DNA of 64,000 nt, taken from Acuticoccus sp965213555 (GTDB taxonomy: Bacteria; Pseudomonadota; Alphaproteobacteria; Rhizobiales; Amorphaceae). Both the position numbers and the translations under genes were made by a program. Positions 26,677 to 34,927 of this stretch are shown here, one piece after another; positions within the stretch are counted from its first letter, which is position 1, and the number at the start of each line of letters is the position of its first letter. The stretch spans positions 682,001 to 746,000 of the forward strand of contig NZ_OZ243890.1 in assembly GCF_965213555.1 (NCBI RefSeq), given 5' to 3'. The notes beneath the pieces were generated by a model, which had not been told where the DNA came from, ran no database searches, and saw only the letters and a list, made by a program, of their open reading frames with translations.

Positions 26677-28079
26677 GCGCCGAGCTCCCCCGGCAGGGCG
26701 TGCGCCCACTGGGTGATCGACCCGGCGCCGAGGCAGATCACCATGTCGCCGGGCGCCGCGCGCTCGCGGATGAGCGCAGCGAGCGCCTCCCGACCGCCGA
26801 GGGCGAGGGCGTCGCGGTGCCCGTGCGCCGCGAGCCCGGCCACCAGCGCGTCCCGGTCGACCCCCGGGATCGGCGGCTCCCCGGCCGCGTAGACGTCCGT
26901 CACCACAACGACGTCCGCGTCGTTGAAGCAGGCGCAGAAGTCGTCGAACAGCGCGGCGAGCCGCGTGTAGCGGTGCGGCTGAACCACCGCCACAACCTTG
27001 CCCCTCGCCGCGTGCCGCGCCGCGGTCAGGACGGCGCGGATCTCGACGGGGTGGTGGCCGTAGTCGTCGTAGATCGCGACGCCGTTCCAGTCGCCGACGT
27101 GGGTGAAGCGGCGGCGCACGCCGCGGAAGCCGTCGAGCCCACGGCGGATCGCGTCACCGTCGATGCCCAGCCGGTCGGCCACCGCGATGGCCGCGGTGGC
27201 GTTGGACACGTTGTGGATGCCCGGCATCGGCAGCGATAGGTCCCCGATGCGCCGCTGGCTGCCGGACACCCGGTCGGTGAGGACGACGGCGAACTCCGTG
27301 CGCGCGCCCGGCGCGACGTCCACGAAGCGCGCGTCCGCCTGGGGGTTGGCGCCGTAGGTGATCATGCGCCGGTCCTCGATGCGGCCCACCATCGCCTGCA
27401 CCTCCGGGTGATCGGTGCACATCACCGCGAAGCCGTAGAACGGCACGTTCTCGACGAACGTGCGGAAGGCGGCGCGCAGCCCGTCGAACGTGCCGTAGTG
27501 GTCGAGGTGCTCGGGGTCGATGTTGGTGACGACCGCGATGTCGGCGGGCAGCTTCACGAAGGTGCCGTCGCTCTCGTCGGCCTCCGCGACCAGCCAGTCG
27601 CCCTCGCCGAGCCGCGCGTTGGTGCCGTACGCGTTGATGATGCCGCCGTTGATCACCGTCGGATCGAGGCCGCCGGCCTCGAGCAGGGTCGCGATGAGCG
27701 AGGTCGTGGTCGTCTTGCCGTGGGTGCCGCCGACCGCGATCGCCTGCTTGAGGCGCATCAGCTCGGCGAGCATCTCGGCGCGGCGCACCACCGGCAGCAG
27801 GCGCGCGCGGGCGGCGACGAGCTCGGGATTGTCGCGGCGCACTGCGGAAGACACGACGATGACGGTGGCTTGGCCGATGTTCTCGGCGTCGTGACCGATG
27901 GCGACCTCGATGCCCTTGTCCCTGAGGCGCTGGACGTTGCTGCCCTCGGCGATGTCGGAGCCCTGCACCTTGTAGCCGAGATTGTGCAGCACCTCGGCGA
28001 TCCCCGACATGCCGATGCCGCCGATGCCGACGAAGTGCACCGGGCCGATGGCCGACGTCATCTTGATGGGCGCGCTCAT
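26673..28079 (-). CDS. murC: UDP-N-acetylmuramate--L-alanine ligase
   Basis: 468 residues. An ATP-dependent Mur ligase adding L-Ala to UDP-MurNAc. Seen: N-terminal Rossmann motif VHFVGIGGIGMSGIAEVL, P-loop GGTHGKTTTTS, EADESDGTF and the C-terminal-domain YDDYGHHPVEI and VVQPHRYTR. The ATG at 28079 overlaps the murG stop as ATGA. An open extension of some 280 codons upstream in the same frame is murG shadow and is not included. Confidence 0.98.
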   Translation of the reverse strand: MSAPIKMTSAIGPVHFVGIGGIGMSGIAEVLHNLGYKVQGSDIAEGSNVQRLRDKGIEVAIGHDAENIGQATVIVVSSAVRRDNPELVAARARLLPVVRRAEMLAELMRLKQAIAVGGTHGKTTTTSLIATLLEAGGLDPTVINGGIINAYGTNARLGEGDWLVAEADESDGTFVKLPADIAVVTNIDPEHLDHYGTFDGLRAAFRTFVENVPFYGFAVMCTDHPEVQAMVGRIEDRRMITYGANPQADARFVDVAPGARTEFAVVLTDRVSGSQRRIGDLSLPMPGIHNVSNATAAIAVADRLGIDGDAIRRGLDGFRGVRRRFTHVGDWNGVAIYDDYGHHPVEIRAVLTAARHAARGKVVAVVQPHRYTRLAALFDDFCACFNDADVVVVTDVYAAGEPPIPGVDRDALVAGLAAHGHRDALALGGREALAALIRERAAPGDMVICLGAGSITQWAHALPGELGA

Positions 28080-29155
28080 CGGGCGCCCCCGCCGCCGACG
28101 CGCTCGCAAAGGTCGGCGAGCCGCTCGGCCGCGTCGGGGACGGCGAGCCTCCTCGCCCGCTGCGCCATTGCGGAAAGGCGTGCCGGGTCGTCCATCAGCC
28201 CGCCGATCTCCTTCGCGAGGGCTCCGGGGGTGAGGCGGGCCTGGTCGAGCCGACGGCCGCCGCCGATGGCCGCGAGGGCGTCGGCGTTGTGCGCCTGGTC
28301 CTGGTCGAGCGCGCCGGGGAGCGGCACGAGGAGCGCCGGCCGACCGATGACGGCGAGCTCGGCCACGGTGGAGGCGCCGGCGCGGCACACCACGAGGTGG
28401 GATGCGGCGATGCGGGCGGGCAGGTCGGCGAAGAAGGCGGCGAGCTCGGCATCGACCTCCGTCGCCGCGTAGGCCGCGGTGGTGCGCTCGAGGTCCTCCG
28501 GGCGGCACTGCTGCGTCACCGCAAGGCGCGCCCGCCGCGCTTCGCACAGCGCGGCCAGCGCCGGAGGGACGAGGTCGGCGAAGGCGCGCGCCCCCTGGCT
28601 GCCGCCGAACACCAGGAGGCGGAACGTCCCCTCCGAGGCGTCGTACGGCGCCGCGGCGGCAAGCACGGCCTCGCGCACCGGGATACCGACGTGGGTGACC
28701 GAGCGGGCCTGCGGCAGGCCCTTCACCGACGGGAAGCTCGTCGCCACGTGCGCGTGCCGCGCCAGCCGGCGGTTCGCCCGTCCCATGACCGCGTTGGCCT
28801 CGTGCACCACCGCCGGCACCTTCAGCGCGCGGGCCGCGGTCAACGGCGGCACCGTCGGGTAGCCGCCGAAGCCGACGGCGACGTCGGGCCGCTGCCCCCG
28901 CATGGCACCCCACGAGCGGGCGAGGCCGGCGGCGTTGGCGAGCGCCATCGTCGCGACGCCGCGCGGCGTGCGCTTGGCGAGCGTGGCCGCCGCCACGAAG
29001 TGCACGCGCCTCGCCGGGAAGGCGTCGCAGAGTGTCCGCGCCCGGCGATCGGTGACGAGCTCGACCTCGTGGCCGCGCCGCACCAGCACCGTCGCCAGCG
29101 CCTCGGCCGGGAAGAGGTGCCCCCCGGTGCCGCCCGCGGCCAGCATCGCGCGCAT
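28076..29155 (-). CDS. murG: UDP-GlcNAc:undecaprenyl-PP-MurNAc-pentapeptide GlcNAc transferase (lipid II synthase)
   Basis: 359 residues. A peripheral inner-membrane GT28 enzyme that converts lipid I to lipid II. The N-terminal glycine loop AAGGTGGHLFPAEAL, GFGGYPTVPPL, HEANAVMGRANR, the second loop LLVFGGSQGARAF and the donor-binding CRAGASTVAEL with PLPGALDQDQAHNA are all present. It starts at ATG 29155, which shares one base with the ftsW stop (TGATG). A second ATG three codons on (29146) is also possible. The 984-codon open frame extending far upstream is spurious. Confidence 0.98.
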   Translation of the reverse strand: MRAMLAAGGTGGHLFPAEALATVLVRRGHEVELVTDRRARTLCDAFPARRVHFVAAATLAKRTPRGVATMALANAAGLARSWGAMRGQRPDVAVGFGGYPTVPPLTAARALKVPAVVHEANAVMGRANRRLARHAHVATSFPSVKGLPQARSVTHVGIPVREAVLAAAAPYDASEGTFRLLVFGGSQGARAFADLVPPALAALCEARRARLAVTQQCRPEDLERTTAAYAATEVDAELAAFFADLPARIAASHLVVCRAGASTVAELAVIGRPALLVPLPGALDQDQAHNADALAAIGGGRRLDQARLTPGALAKEIGGLMDDPARLSAMAQRARRLAVPDAAERLADLCERVGGGGAR

Positions 29156-30306
29156 CAGGCGAACGCCTCGAGCGGGTGCCGCGCGACCGTGAAGCGCACG
29201 CCGCGCGGCCGACGGCGCGCCAGCGCGAGCGCGAAGCCCATGCCCATCGCCACCGCCACCAGCGACGAGCCGCCGTAGGAGATGAACGGCAGCGTCATCC
29301 CCTTGGCCGGCATGAGCTGCAGGTTCACCGCCATGTTGATGAGCGCCTGCCCGCCGAACAGGAGGATGAGGCCGGCGAGCGCGAGGCGCACGAACGCGTC
29401 GCGCTCGCCGAACGCCCGCGCCAGCCCCTTGAGGACGACGAGGGCGAACAGGAGCGCGATGATGGCGCAGAGGACGACGCCGAACTCCTCCGCCGTGACC
29501 GCGAACACGAAGTCCGTGTGGCTGTCCGGCAAACGATGCTTGACGACACCCTCCCCCGGCCCCTCGCCGAACCAGGACCCGCGCACGAAGCTCTCGATGG
29601 AGCGGTTGACCTGGTAGTTCGCGCTGGCGTCGGGGTCGAGGAAGGCGTTCACCCGGTTCGTCACGTGCGGCAGGAAGAGGTAGGCCGACACGATGCCGCC
29701 GACGCCGAGGGCGCCGAGGGCGACGACCCAGCGCCACTGCAGCCCGGCGAGGAAGATCATCGCGCTCCAGGTCATCGCGACCAGCATCGCCTGGCCGAAG
29801 TCGGGCTGCGCCACCAGCGGAGCGACGACGATGGCGAGCAGGAACACCGCGAGGAGGCGGCCCGGCACGTCCGGCCGGCGCGCGCCCTCTGAAAGCAGGA
29901 AGGCGGTGAGGACGACGAAGGCCGGCTTGACGAACTCGGCCGGCTGCACGGTGAGGCCGGCCAGCGACAGCCAGCGGCGCGCGCCCTTCACCTCGACGCC
30001 GGCGAACAGCGTCAGGATCATCGCAGCCAGCGCACCGACGAAGAGGACGAGCGAGACGCGCCGCACCTGTCGCGGGGTCAGGAAGGAGAAGGCGACGAGG
30101 ACGATCGCCGCCGGCACCGCAAACACCACGTGGCGCAGGACGAAGTGGTAGCTGCCGAGGCCGAGCTTCTCGGCGACCGGGGGCGACGCGGCGAAGGACA
30201 GGACGAGGCCGAGCGCCATCAGCGCGCCGAGGGCGGCGAGCATCGGTCGGTCGATGGTCCACCACCAGCGGGCGAAGGCGTGGGTCTCGGCGCGGCTCAC
30301 CATCAT
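29155..30306 (-). CDS. ftsW: Peptidoglycan glycosyltransferase FtsW (SEDS family)
   Basis: 383 residues with about ten transmembrane segments. FtsW polymerises glycan strands at the septum together with FtsI. Seen: ARRWLSLAGLTVQPAEFVK with the SEDS catalytic-region residues, HLPD-like segment in KHRLPDSHTDFVFAVTAEEF, and the C-terminal GMTLPFISYGGSSL signature. The ATG at 30306 overlaps the murD stop as ATGA and a second ATG follows directly. Longer in-frame starts would read through murD and are rejected. Confidence 0.97.
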   Translation of the reverse strand: MMVSRAETHAFARWWWTIDRPMLAALGALMALGLVLSFAASPPVAEKLGLGSYHFVLRHVVFAVPAAIVLVAFSFLTPRQVRRVSLVLFVGALAAMILTLFAGVEVKGARRWLSLAGLTVQPAEFVKPAFVVLTAFLLSEGARRPDVPGRLLAVFLLAIVVAPLVAQPDFGQAMLVAMTWSAMIFLAGLQWRWVVALGALGVGGIVSAYLFLPHVTNRVNAFLDPDASANYQVNRSIESFVRGSWFGEGPGEGVVKHRLPDSHTDFVFAVTAEEFGVVLCAIIALLFALVVLKGLARAFGERDAFVRLALAGLILLFGGQALINMAVNLQLMPAKGMTLPFISYGGSSLVAVAMGMGFALALARRRPRGVRFTVARHPLEAFA

Positions 30307-31694
30307 GCGCTCTCCCGGTTGAGGCGCGCCTGCACGAGGGCGCGGAAGGCGTCGCCGCGGTGCTCGAACGAGCGGAACTGGTCGAACGAGGCGCACGCCG
30401 GCGACAGGAGGACGACGCCGCCCTCCCGGCGCGCCGCAGTCGCCGCGGCCTCGAGCGCGGCGTCGAGGGTGCCGCATCGCACCACCGGGACGAGGCCGGC
30501 GAGCTGGCGTTCGAAGAGGTCAGCCGCCTCGCCGATGAGGTAGGCAGAGGCGATGCGCGGCGCGCTCGGCGCGAGGCTCGCGACGCCGCCCTCCTTGGCG
30601 ACCCCGCCTGCGATCCAGTGGATGCGCTCGAAGGAGGACAGCGCCGGGAGCGCGGAGGCCGCGTTCGTCGCCTTGGAGTCGTTGACGAAGAGGACGCAGC
30701 CGTCGCGTCCGACCTCCTCCATGCGGTGGGCGAGGCCGCCGAAGCCGGCGAGCGTGGCTGCTGCGGCCGCAGCGTCGTGGCCCAGCGCCATCGCCATCGC
30801 GACCGCAGCGGCGGCGTTCTGCGCGTTGTGCGCGCCGCGCAGGGACGCGATGCCGGCGAGCGAGCCGACAAGCCTCGCGGCGCCGCCCTCGACCGCGTAG
30901 AGCGCCTCGCCGACGGCGCCGACGCCGGCCGGCCCCAGCGCGGCGAGGCCGGCGAGGTCGTCGAAGACGCCGATCCGGCGCACCGGCTTGCCATGCCTTG
31001 CCAAGCGATCCGCGATCGCTGCGCAGCCATCGTCGACGCCGATGACGGCCTGGCGCGCGTTGGCGACGAGCCGTGTCTTCACCGCGGCGTAGGCCTCGAA
31101 GGTGCCGTGCCGGTCGATGTGGTCCGGCGACAGGTTGATGAGGCAGCCGACGTCCGCCGCCAAGTCCGGCGCAAGGTCCGCCTGGTACGAGGAGACCTCC
31201 ACCACCGCGGCGCCGGGCACGGGGTCGAGGTCGAGCACGGGGCGGCCGATGTTGCCGCCCACCTGTGCCGACGCACCGAGTGCGGACAGGACGTGCCCCA
31301 GTAGCGCCGTGGTGGTGGACTTGCCGTTCGTGCCGGTGATCGCCGCGAGCTTCATGTCGGGCAGCCGATCGCGGCGCTCGGCGTCGAACAGCGCGACGTC
31401 GCCGAGGACCGGCACGCCCGCGGCGCGTGCGCGCTCCACGGTCCAGTGCGGGGCTGGGTGCGTGAGCGGCACGCCGGGCGACAGGACGAGGGCGTCGAAC
31501 GCAGCGAAGTCGGCGACGCGCAGGTCCGCCGTAGGCAGCCCCTGGTCCGAGGCCCCCTCGACGCGCGCCCGGTCGTCGTCGAAGCAGACGATCTCCGTAC
31601 CACCCGCGGCGAGCGCGTGGGCCGTCGCGATCCCCGACCCGCCGAGCCCGAACACCGCGGCGCGGCACCCGGCGAGGTGCTCGACCGCGATCAC
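30303..31694 (-). CDS. murD: UDP-N-acetylmuramoylalanine--D-glutamate ligase
   Basis: 463 residues. A Mur ligase adding D-Glu. The N-terminal FGLGGSGIATAHAL nucleotide-type fold, P-loop GTNGKSTTTALLGH, NLSPDHIDRHGTFEAY and the C-terminal HRMEEVG, FVNDSKATN and LLSPACASFDQF motifs are clear. GTG 31694 is the start, with GAGGG 6 bases upstream; this GTG also overlaps the TGA of the long repeat-array frame. murD normally abuts mraY in this cluster, but here 3.8 kb of repeats separate them. In the single 60-base line I counted (31081-31140) all third codon positions are G or C. Confidence 0.97.
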   Translation of the reverse strand: MIAVEHLAGCRAAVFGLGGSGIATAHALAAGGTEIVCFDDDRARVEGASDQGLPTADLRVADFAAFDALVLSPGVPLTHPAPHWTVERARAAGVPVLGDVALFDAERRDRLPDMKLAAITGTNGKSTTTALLGHVLSALGASAQVGGNIGRPVLDLDPVPGAAVVEVSSYQADLAPDLAADVGCLINLSPDHIDRHGTFEAYAAVKTRLVANARQAVIGVDDGCAAIADRLARHGKPVRRIGVFDDLAGLAALGPAGVGAVGEALYAVEGGAARLVGSLAGIASLRGAHNAQNAAAAVAMAMALGHDAAAAAATLAGFGGLAHRMEEVGRDGCVLFVNDSKATNAASALPALSSFERIHWIAGGVAKEGGVASLAPSAPRIASAYLIGEAADLFERQLAGLVPVVRCGTLDAALEAAATAARREGGVVLLSPACASFDQFRSFEHRGDAFRALVQARLNRESA

Positions 31695-34600
31695 GAGCGC
31701 CCTCCCCGCGCCCGACCGCCCGTAAAGCACTGGCGCGCGACGCTCGACCGTGGCGACGGCACGGCACGGCGAGGGAGGCGGCCGAACGCGTCATCGGCGA
31801 CGTCCCCGCGGCGACCCCGCTGCACGTCCGCGTGACCCACGCGTGGCGAACCGTCCGCTACGCACCCTCGAGCGATGCTCGGGTGCGCCGATGGCACCAC
31901 GCCCGAAGAAGGTCGGCCGCAGGCAGTGTCGGCGACGTAGGAGGCGCAGCGGCGGCGCCCGCACCGACGGCGCACGCCCGCCGGACCGTCGACCGCGCGT
32001 CGGCGAGGGTCGTGCGGGCGTTGCGATGGCACGGCTCGGGCAAATCGCCGGACGCCCGCTGCGCCAGCGACGAAGGCGCCGCCGCGACCCCGCGGAGACC
32101 AGCGGTCCATCCGCAGCGAACCCTCCGCCGCGCCGCAGGGAGCGCCGCTCGGTTGGTCGGACGGCACCGTGCTCCCCGAACATCGGACGCTTGCGCTGCG
32201 GGCGAAGAACGGGGTGCTGCGGCATGAGACCGCCGGACCGTCCACCGCGCGCCGGCGTGGATCGTGCGGGCGTCGCGAAGGCATGGCTCGGGCAAATCGC
32301 CGGACGCCCGCTGCGCCAGCGACGAAGGCGCCGCCGCGACCCCGCGGAGACCAGCGGTCCATCCGCGGCGAACCCTCCGCCGCGCCGCAGGGAGCGCCGC
32401 TCGGTTGGTCGGACGGCACCGTGCTCCCCGAACATCGGACGCTTGCGCTGCGGGCGAAGAACGGGGTGCTGCGGCATGAGACCGCCGGACCGTCCACCGC
32501 GCGCCGGCGTGGATCGTGCGGGCGTCGCGAAGGCATGGCTCGGGCAAATCGCCGGACGCCCGCTGCGCCAGCGACGAAGGCCCCGCCGCGACCCCGCGGA
32601 GACCAGCGGTCCATCCGCAGCGAACCCTCCGCCGCGCCGCAGGGAGCGCCGCTCGGTCGGTCGGACGGCACCGTGCTCCCCGAACATCGGACGCATCCGT
32701 AGCCGGCGACGAGGTGGTCGCGGCGGCGCTGCCTGCGCTGATGGTCCGCGCCCGTCGGACCGTCGACCGCACGTCGGCACGAGTCGATCCTCACTCCTGA
32801 CAGCACAGCTCCGCTCGACCGCCGGATGCACTTCGCGCGGGCAACGGAAGGCTCGCTGCGACGCCGCCGGCACCAGCCGTTCATCCGCAGCCCACCCTCC
32901 GATGCAACGCAGCGAACGACGCTCGGTAGCCCTGACCGCACCGTGCTGCCCGCCCGTCGGACGCATGCGCTGCTCGCAACGAGCTGGGTGCTGCGACGCT
33001 GCCCGCACCATCGGCGGACCACCGCCGGGGCATCGAACGCACGCTGGCGGACGTCGCTCCGGCGTCCTGATGGCACGGCGCAGCGGAACCGCCGGACGCA
33101 CACTTCGCCAGCGACGAAGGCGCCGCCGAGACGCGGCGGCCAACAGCCACCCATCTGCCGCGGACCCCTTGTCGCGGCCCGGCGAGCAACGCTCGGTCGG
33201 TTCGACGGCACCGCGCTCGGGGAACGTCGGATGCACGCGTTGCCGGCGACGAACGGGGCGCGGCGGCGCTGCTTGCGCCAACGGCCCAGGCCCACCGGAA
33301 CCCCGAACACAAGCTGGCAGCAGTCGTTCGGGCGACCCGAAGGCACGGCGTGGCCGAGCCACCGGACGCATGCGGTGGGATCGGAGGCGAAGGGCTCGCT
33401 TCGACGCCGCAGGCGCCCGATGTTCAACGACCGCGAACCGTCCGCTGTCGACCCTAGGGCGGTGCCCGGACGGTCCGGTCGCACCACGCTGCCAGAAGAT
33501 CGAGTGCAGGCGTTGCCGGCGACGAGGCAGGCGCGGCGGCGGCGGCTGCACCGAAGACCGACGCGCGTCGGGCCTTCGATCGCGGCGCGGCGAGGGTCAC
33601 CCATGGACGGTGACAGCGCAGCGTCCCGGCACCGTCGAGGGGACGTTGCACCGGCAACGGCGGGCTCGCGGCGCCGTCTTATGGACCGGAGGCTCAGACG
33701 CAGCGAGCCCTTCCTTGCTCCCCGGTGAAGGAAGCTCAGGCCATCCGATGGCGTGATGCTCGCGGGACGTCGAACGCGTGCGTTGCCAGCGACGAACAGG
33801 GTGCAGCGACGCTGCCGGCCCCGCCAACCCACGACCGCCGGAGGATCGATCGCAGGCCAGCGGAAGTCGGTCAGGGGTCGTGAGGGCACAGCGCAAGGGA
33901 GCCGCCGGATGCAGGCCTTGCCAGCGACGATGGGCTGACGGCGACCGCGCGGACAACCGGTGTCCATCCGCGACGACAACGCCGCCGCGACCCGCTGACC
34001 GACGCTCGGTCGGTCCGACCCCAGCACGCGTCCGGGACGGACGGGTGCGCTGTCTGCGACGCGTGCGGCGCTGCGGCGCCGCCCGCACCAACGGCGCATG
34101 GGCGCTGAACCGTGGATCGCACGCCGGCAGACCTCGCGACGGTGTCCTGATGGCACAGGTTCGCAACGCGGGAGGCGGGGTTCGCCGTCAACGGATGAGC
34201 CGCCACGCTGCTGCGGGTACGGCTGGCCCCCCTGCGCCGAACCGTCCGTCACTCCTCCTGGCCCGCGGCTTGGGCGCCCTGAGGGCGCCGCTCGGCGCAG
34301 GCGACGGCTGGCGACGTCGCACGGGACGACACGCTTGCCGTCAAGCCGTCGGAACCAGCCCATCATCTGCGTCGAGCCATCCACCGCCGGGTCGTCCGTC
34401 ACGCTTCGGCGGGCGACCCGCATCACCCGGCCGAAGCGTCGGACCTGCGCCTGACCGCAGACGGGTCCTTGGCCACGGCGTCGCAACCTCCAACGGCGCA
34501 CCTGCGCTGGGTGGTCCACCGCGGACCGTAAGGCGGCGCCCGAGCGATCCGACCGCACCGAACCCGTGGCCCGTCGGACGCGCGCTTCGCCTGCGACCGA

Positions 34601-34927
34601 CCGGGGACTGTGACGCTCGTCGCGCCGGCGGCTCACCGGCATGGCACTGGGGGCCGCACGCCCGTGAGGGACGACCGAGGCATGATCGTCGGCCGAAGGC
34701 TCGACGATGCCCGTGCGCCCCTCCGGCTCGGCTCGGCGATGGCGCCGGGAGCTCATCCCCTCATCGCACGGCCACCGCCCGTGGTGGGTGGGGCGCGGCG
34801 TCGCGAAGCCCTGACCCCAGCAGAAGCGCGCGCGAAGGTCGAAGCCGCCGTGGCGGAGCCGAGCTGAGCGGACGAGCTGAGGCGGGCTGGCCACGTCGGC
34901 TGGCGGGATGCTCGTCAGGCGACGCAT
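31691..34927 (-). CDS. Doubtful 1078-codon open frame through the repeat array
   Basis: The frame opens at ATG 34927 and stays open to TGA 31693-31691, which overlaps the murD GTG as GTGA. The hypothetical product is about 22 Arg/Ser/Cys-rich repeats of 45 residues, ending GGRARGGRS. For coding: strand, the 4-base overlap, the lack of stops across diverged units and mostly triplet-length indels. Against: no good Shine-Dalgarno, no recognisable fold, a composition by codon position much flatter than real neighbours, and the fact that other frames are also open over the same DNA (one plus-strand phase has a single stop between 31750 and 35256). The GTGA overlap may simply be the ancestral murD start context. 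I consider it more likely non-coding or decayed than a working gene. Confidence 0.25.
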   Translation of the reverse strand: MRRLTSIPPADVASPPQLVRSARLRHGGFDLRARFCWGQGFATPRPTHHGRWPCDEGMSSRRHRRAEPEGRTGIVEPSADDHASVVPHGRAAPSAMPVSRRRDERHSPRSVAGEARVRRATGSVRSDRSGAALRSAVDHPAQVRRWRLRRRGQGPVCGQAQVRRFGRVMRVARRSVTDDPAVDGSTQMMGWFRRLDGKRVVPCDVASRRLRRAAPSGRPSRGPGGVTDGSAQGGQPYPQQRGGSSVDGEPRLPRCEPVPSGHRREVCRRAIHGSAPMRRWCGRRRSAARVADSAPVRPGRVLGSDRPSVGQRVAAALSSRMDTGCPRGRRQPIVAGKACIRRLPCAVPSRPLTDFRWPAIDPPAVVGWRGRQRRCTLFVAGNARVRRPASITPSDGLSFLHRGARKGSLRLSLRSIRRRREPAVAGATSPRRCRDAALSPSMGDPRRAAIEGPTRVGLRCSRRRRACLVAGNACTRSSGSVVRPDRPGTALGSTADGSRSLNIGRLRRRSEPFASDPTACVRWLGHAVPSGRPNDCCQLVFGVPVGLGRWRKQRRRAPFVAGNACIRRSPSAVPSNRPSVARRAATRGPRQMGGCWPPRLGGAFVAGEVCVRRFRCAVPSGRRSDVRQRAFDAPAVVRRWCGQRRSTQLVASSACVRRAGSTVRSGLPSVVRCVASEGGLRMNGWCRRRRSEPSVARAKCIRRSSGAVLSGVRIDSCRRAVDGPTGADHQRRQRRRDHLVAGYGCVRCSGSTVPSDRPSGAPCGAAEGSLRMDRWSPRGRGGAFVAGAAGVRRFARAMPSRRPHDPRRRAVDGPAVSCRSTPFFARSASVRCSGSTVPSDQPSGAPCGAAEGSPRMDRWSPRGRGGAFVAGAAGVRRFARAMPSRRPHDPRRRAVDGPAVSCRSTPFFARSASVRCSGSTVPSDQPSGAPCGAAEGSLRMDRWSPRGRGGAFVAGAAGVRRFARAVPSQRPHDPRRRAVDGPAGVRRRCGRRRCASYVADTACGRPSSGVVPSAHPSIARGCVADGSPRVGHADVQRGRRGDVADDAFGRLPRRAVPSPRSSVARQCFTGGRARGGRS
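31695..34620. repeat. Degenerate tandem repeat array, period about 135 bp, inside the dcw cluster
   Basis: About 22 units can be traced through the operon-strand translation. Most are 45 codons apart; some are 39, 41, 44 or 46. Each has a V-A-G-x-A-x-V-R-R-like start, P-S-x-R-P near position 15-20 and an Arg-rich end. At the DNA level a plus-strand TTGCCRGCGACGA motif recurs, for example near 33241, 33516, 33783 and 33917. Identity falls toward the mraY side (33.9-34.6 kb), suggesting older units there and younger ones near murD. Hand count of six 60-base lines gives G+C of about 79, 69 and 63% for the three phases, against 100, 65 and 40% in one line of murD, so the codon-like bias is weak. 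The array interrupts an operon junction that is tight in other alphaproteobacteria. Confidence 0.85.
32031..32700. repeat. Near-identical 252-bp higher-order tandem repeat (about 2.7 copies)
   Basis: The motif GGCTCGGGCAAATCGCCGG occurs at about 32034, 32286 and 32538, spacing exactly 252 bp. Between copies I see only scattered single-base changes (for example CGCAGCGAACC versus CGCGGCGAACC). Each 252-bp block is one full 135-bp unit plus one shortened 117-bp unit. Because 252 is a multiple of three, open frames are preserved. The near identity indicates recent duplication or gene conversion. Confidence 0.95.

Noticed and set aside
28076..31030. 984-codon minus-strand frame covering murG, ftsW and part of murD
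   Set aside because: Only the last 360 codons are MurG. The rest is out-of-phase reading of ftsW and murD with low-complexity residues.
31750..33756. 668-codon plus-strand frame through the repeat array
   Set aside because: It runs against the operon, has no Shine-Dalgarno, and is open because the repeat is G+C rich and stop-poor with a triplet period. The codon phase with the highest G+C is not its third position.
31700..34600. CRISPR array
   Set aside because: Units are 135 bp, degenerate throughout, with no short identical repeats separated by unique spacers, and no cas genes are present.
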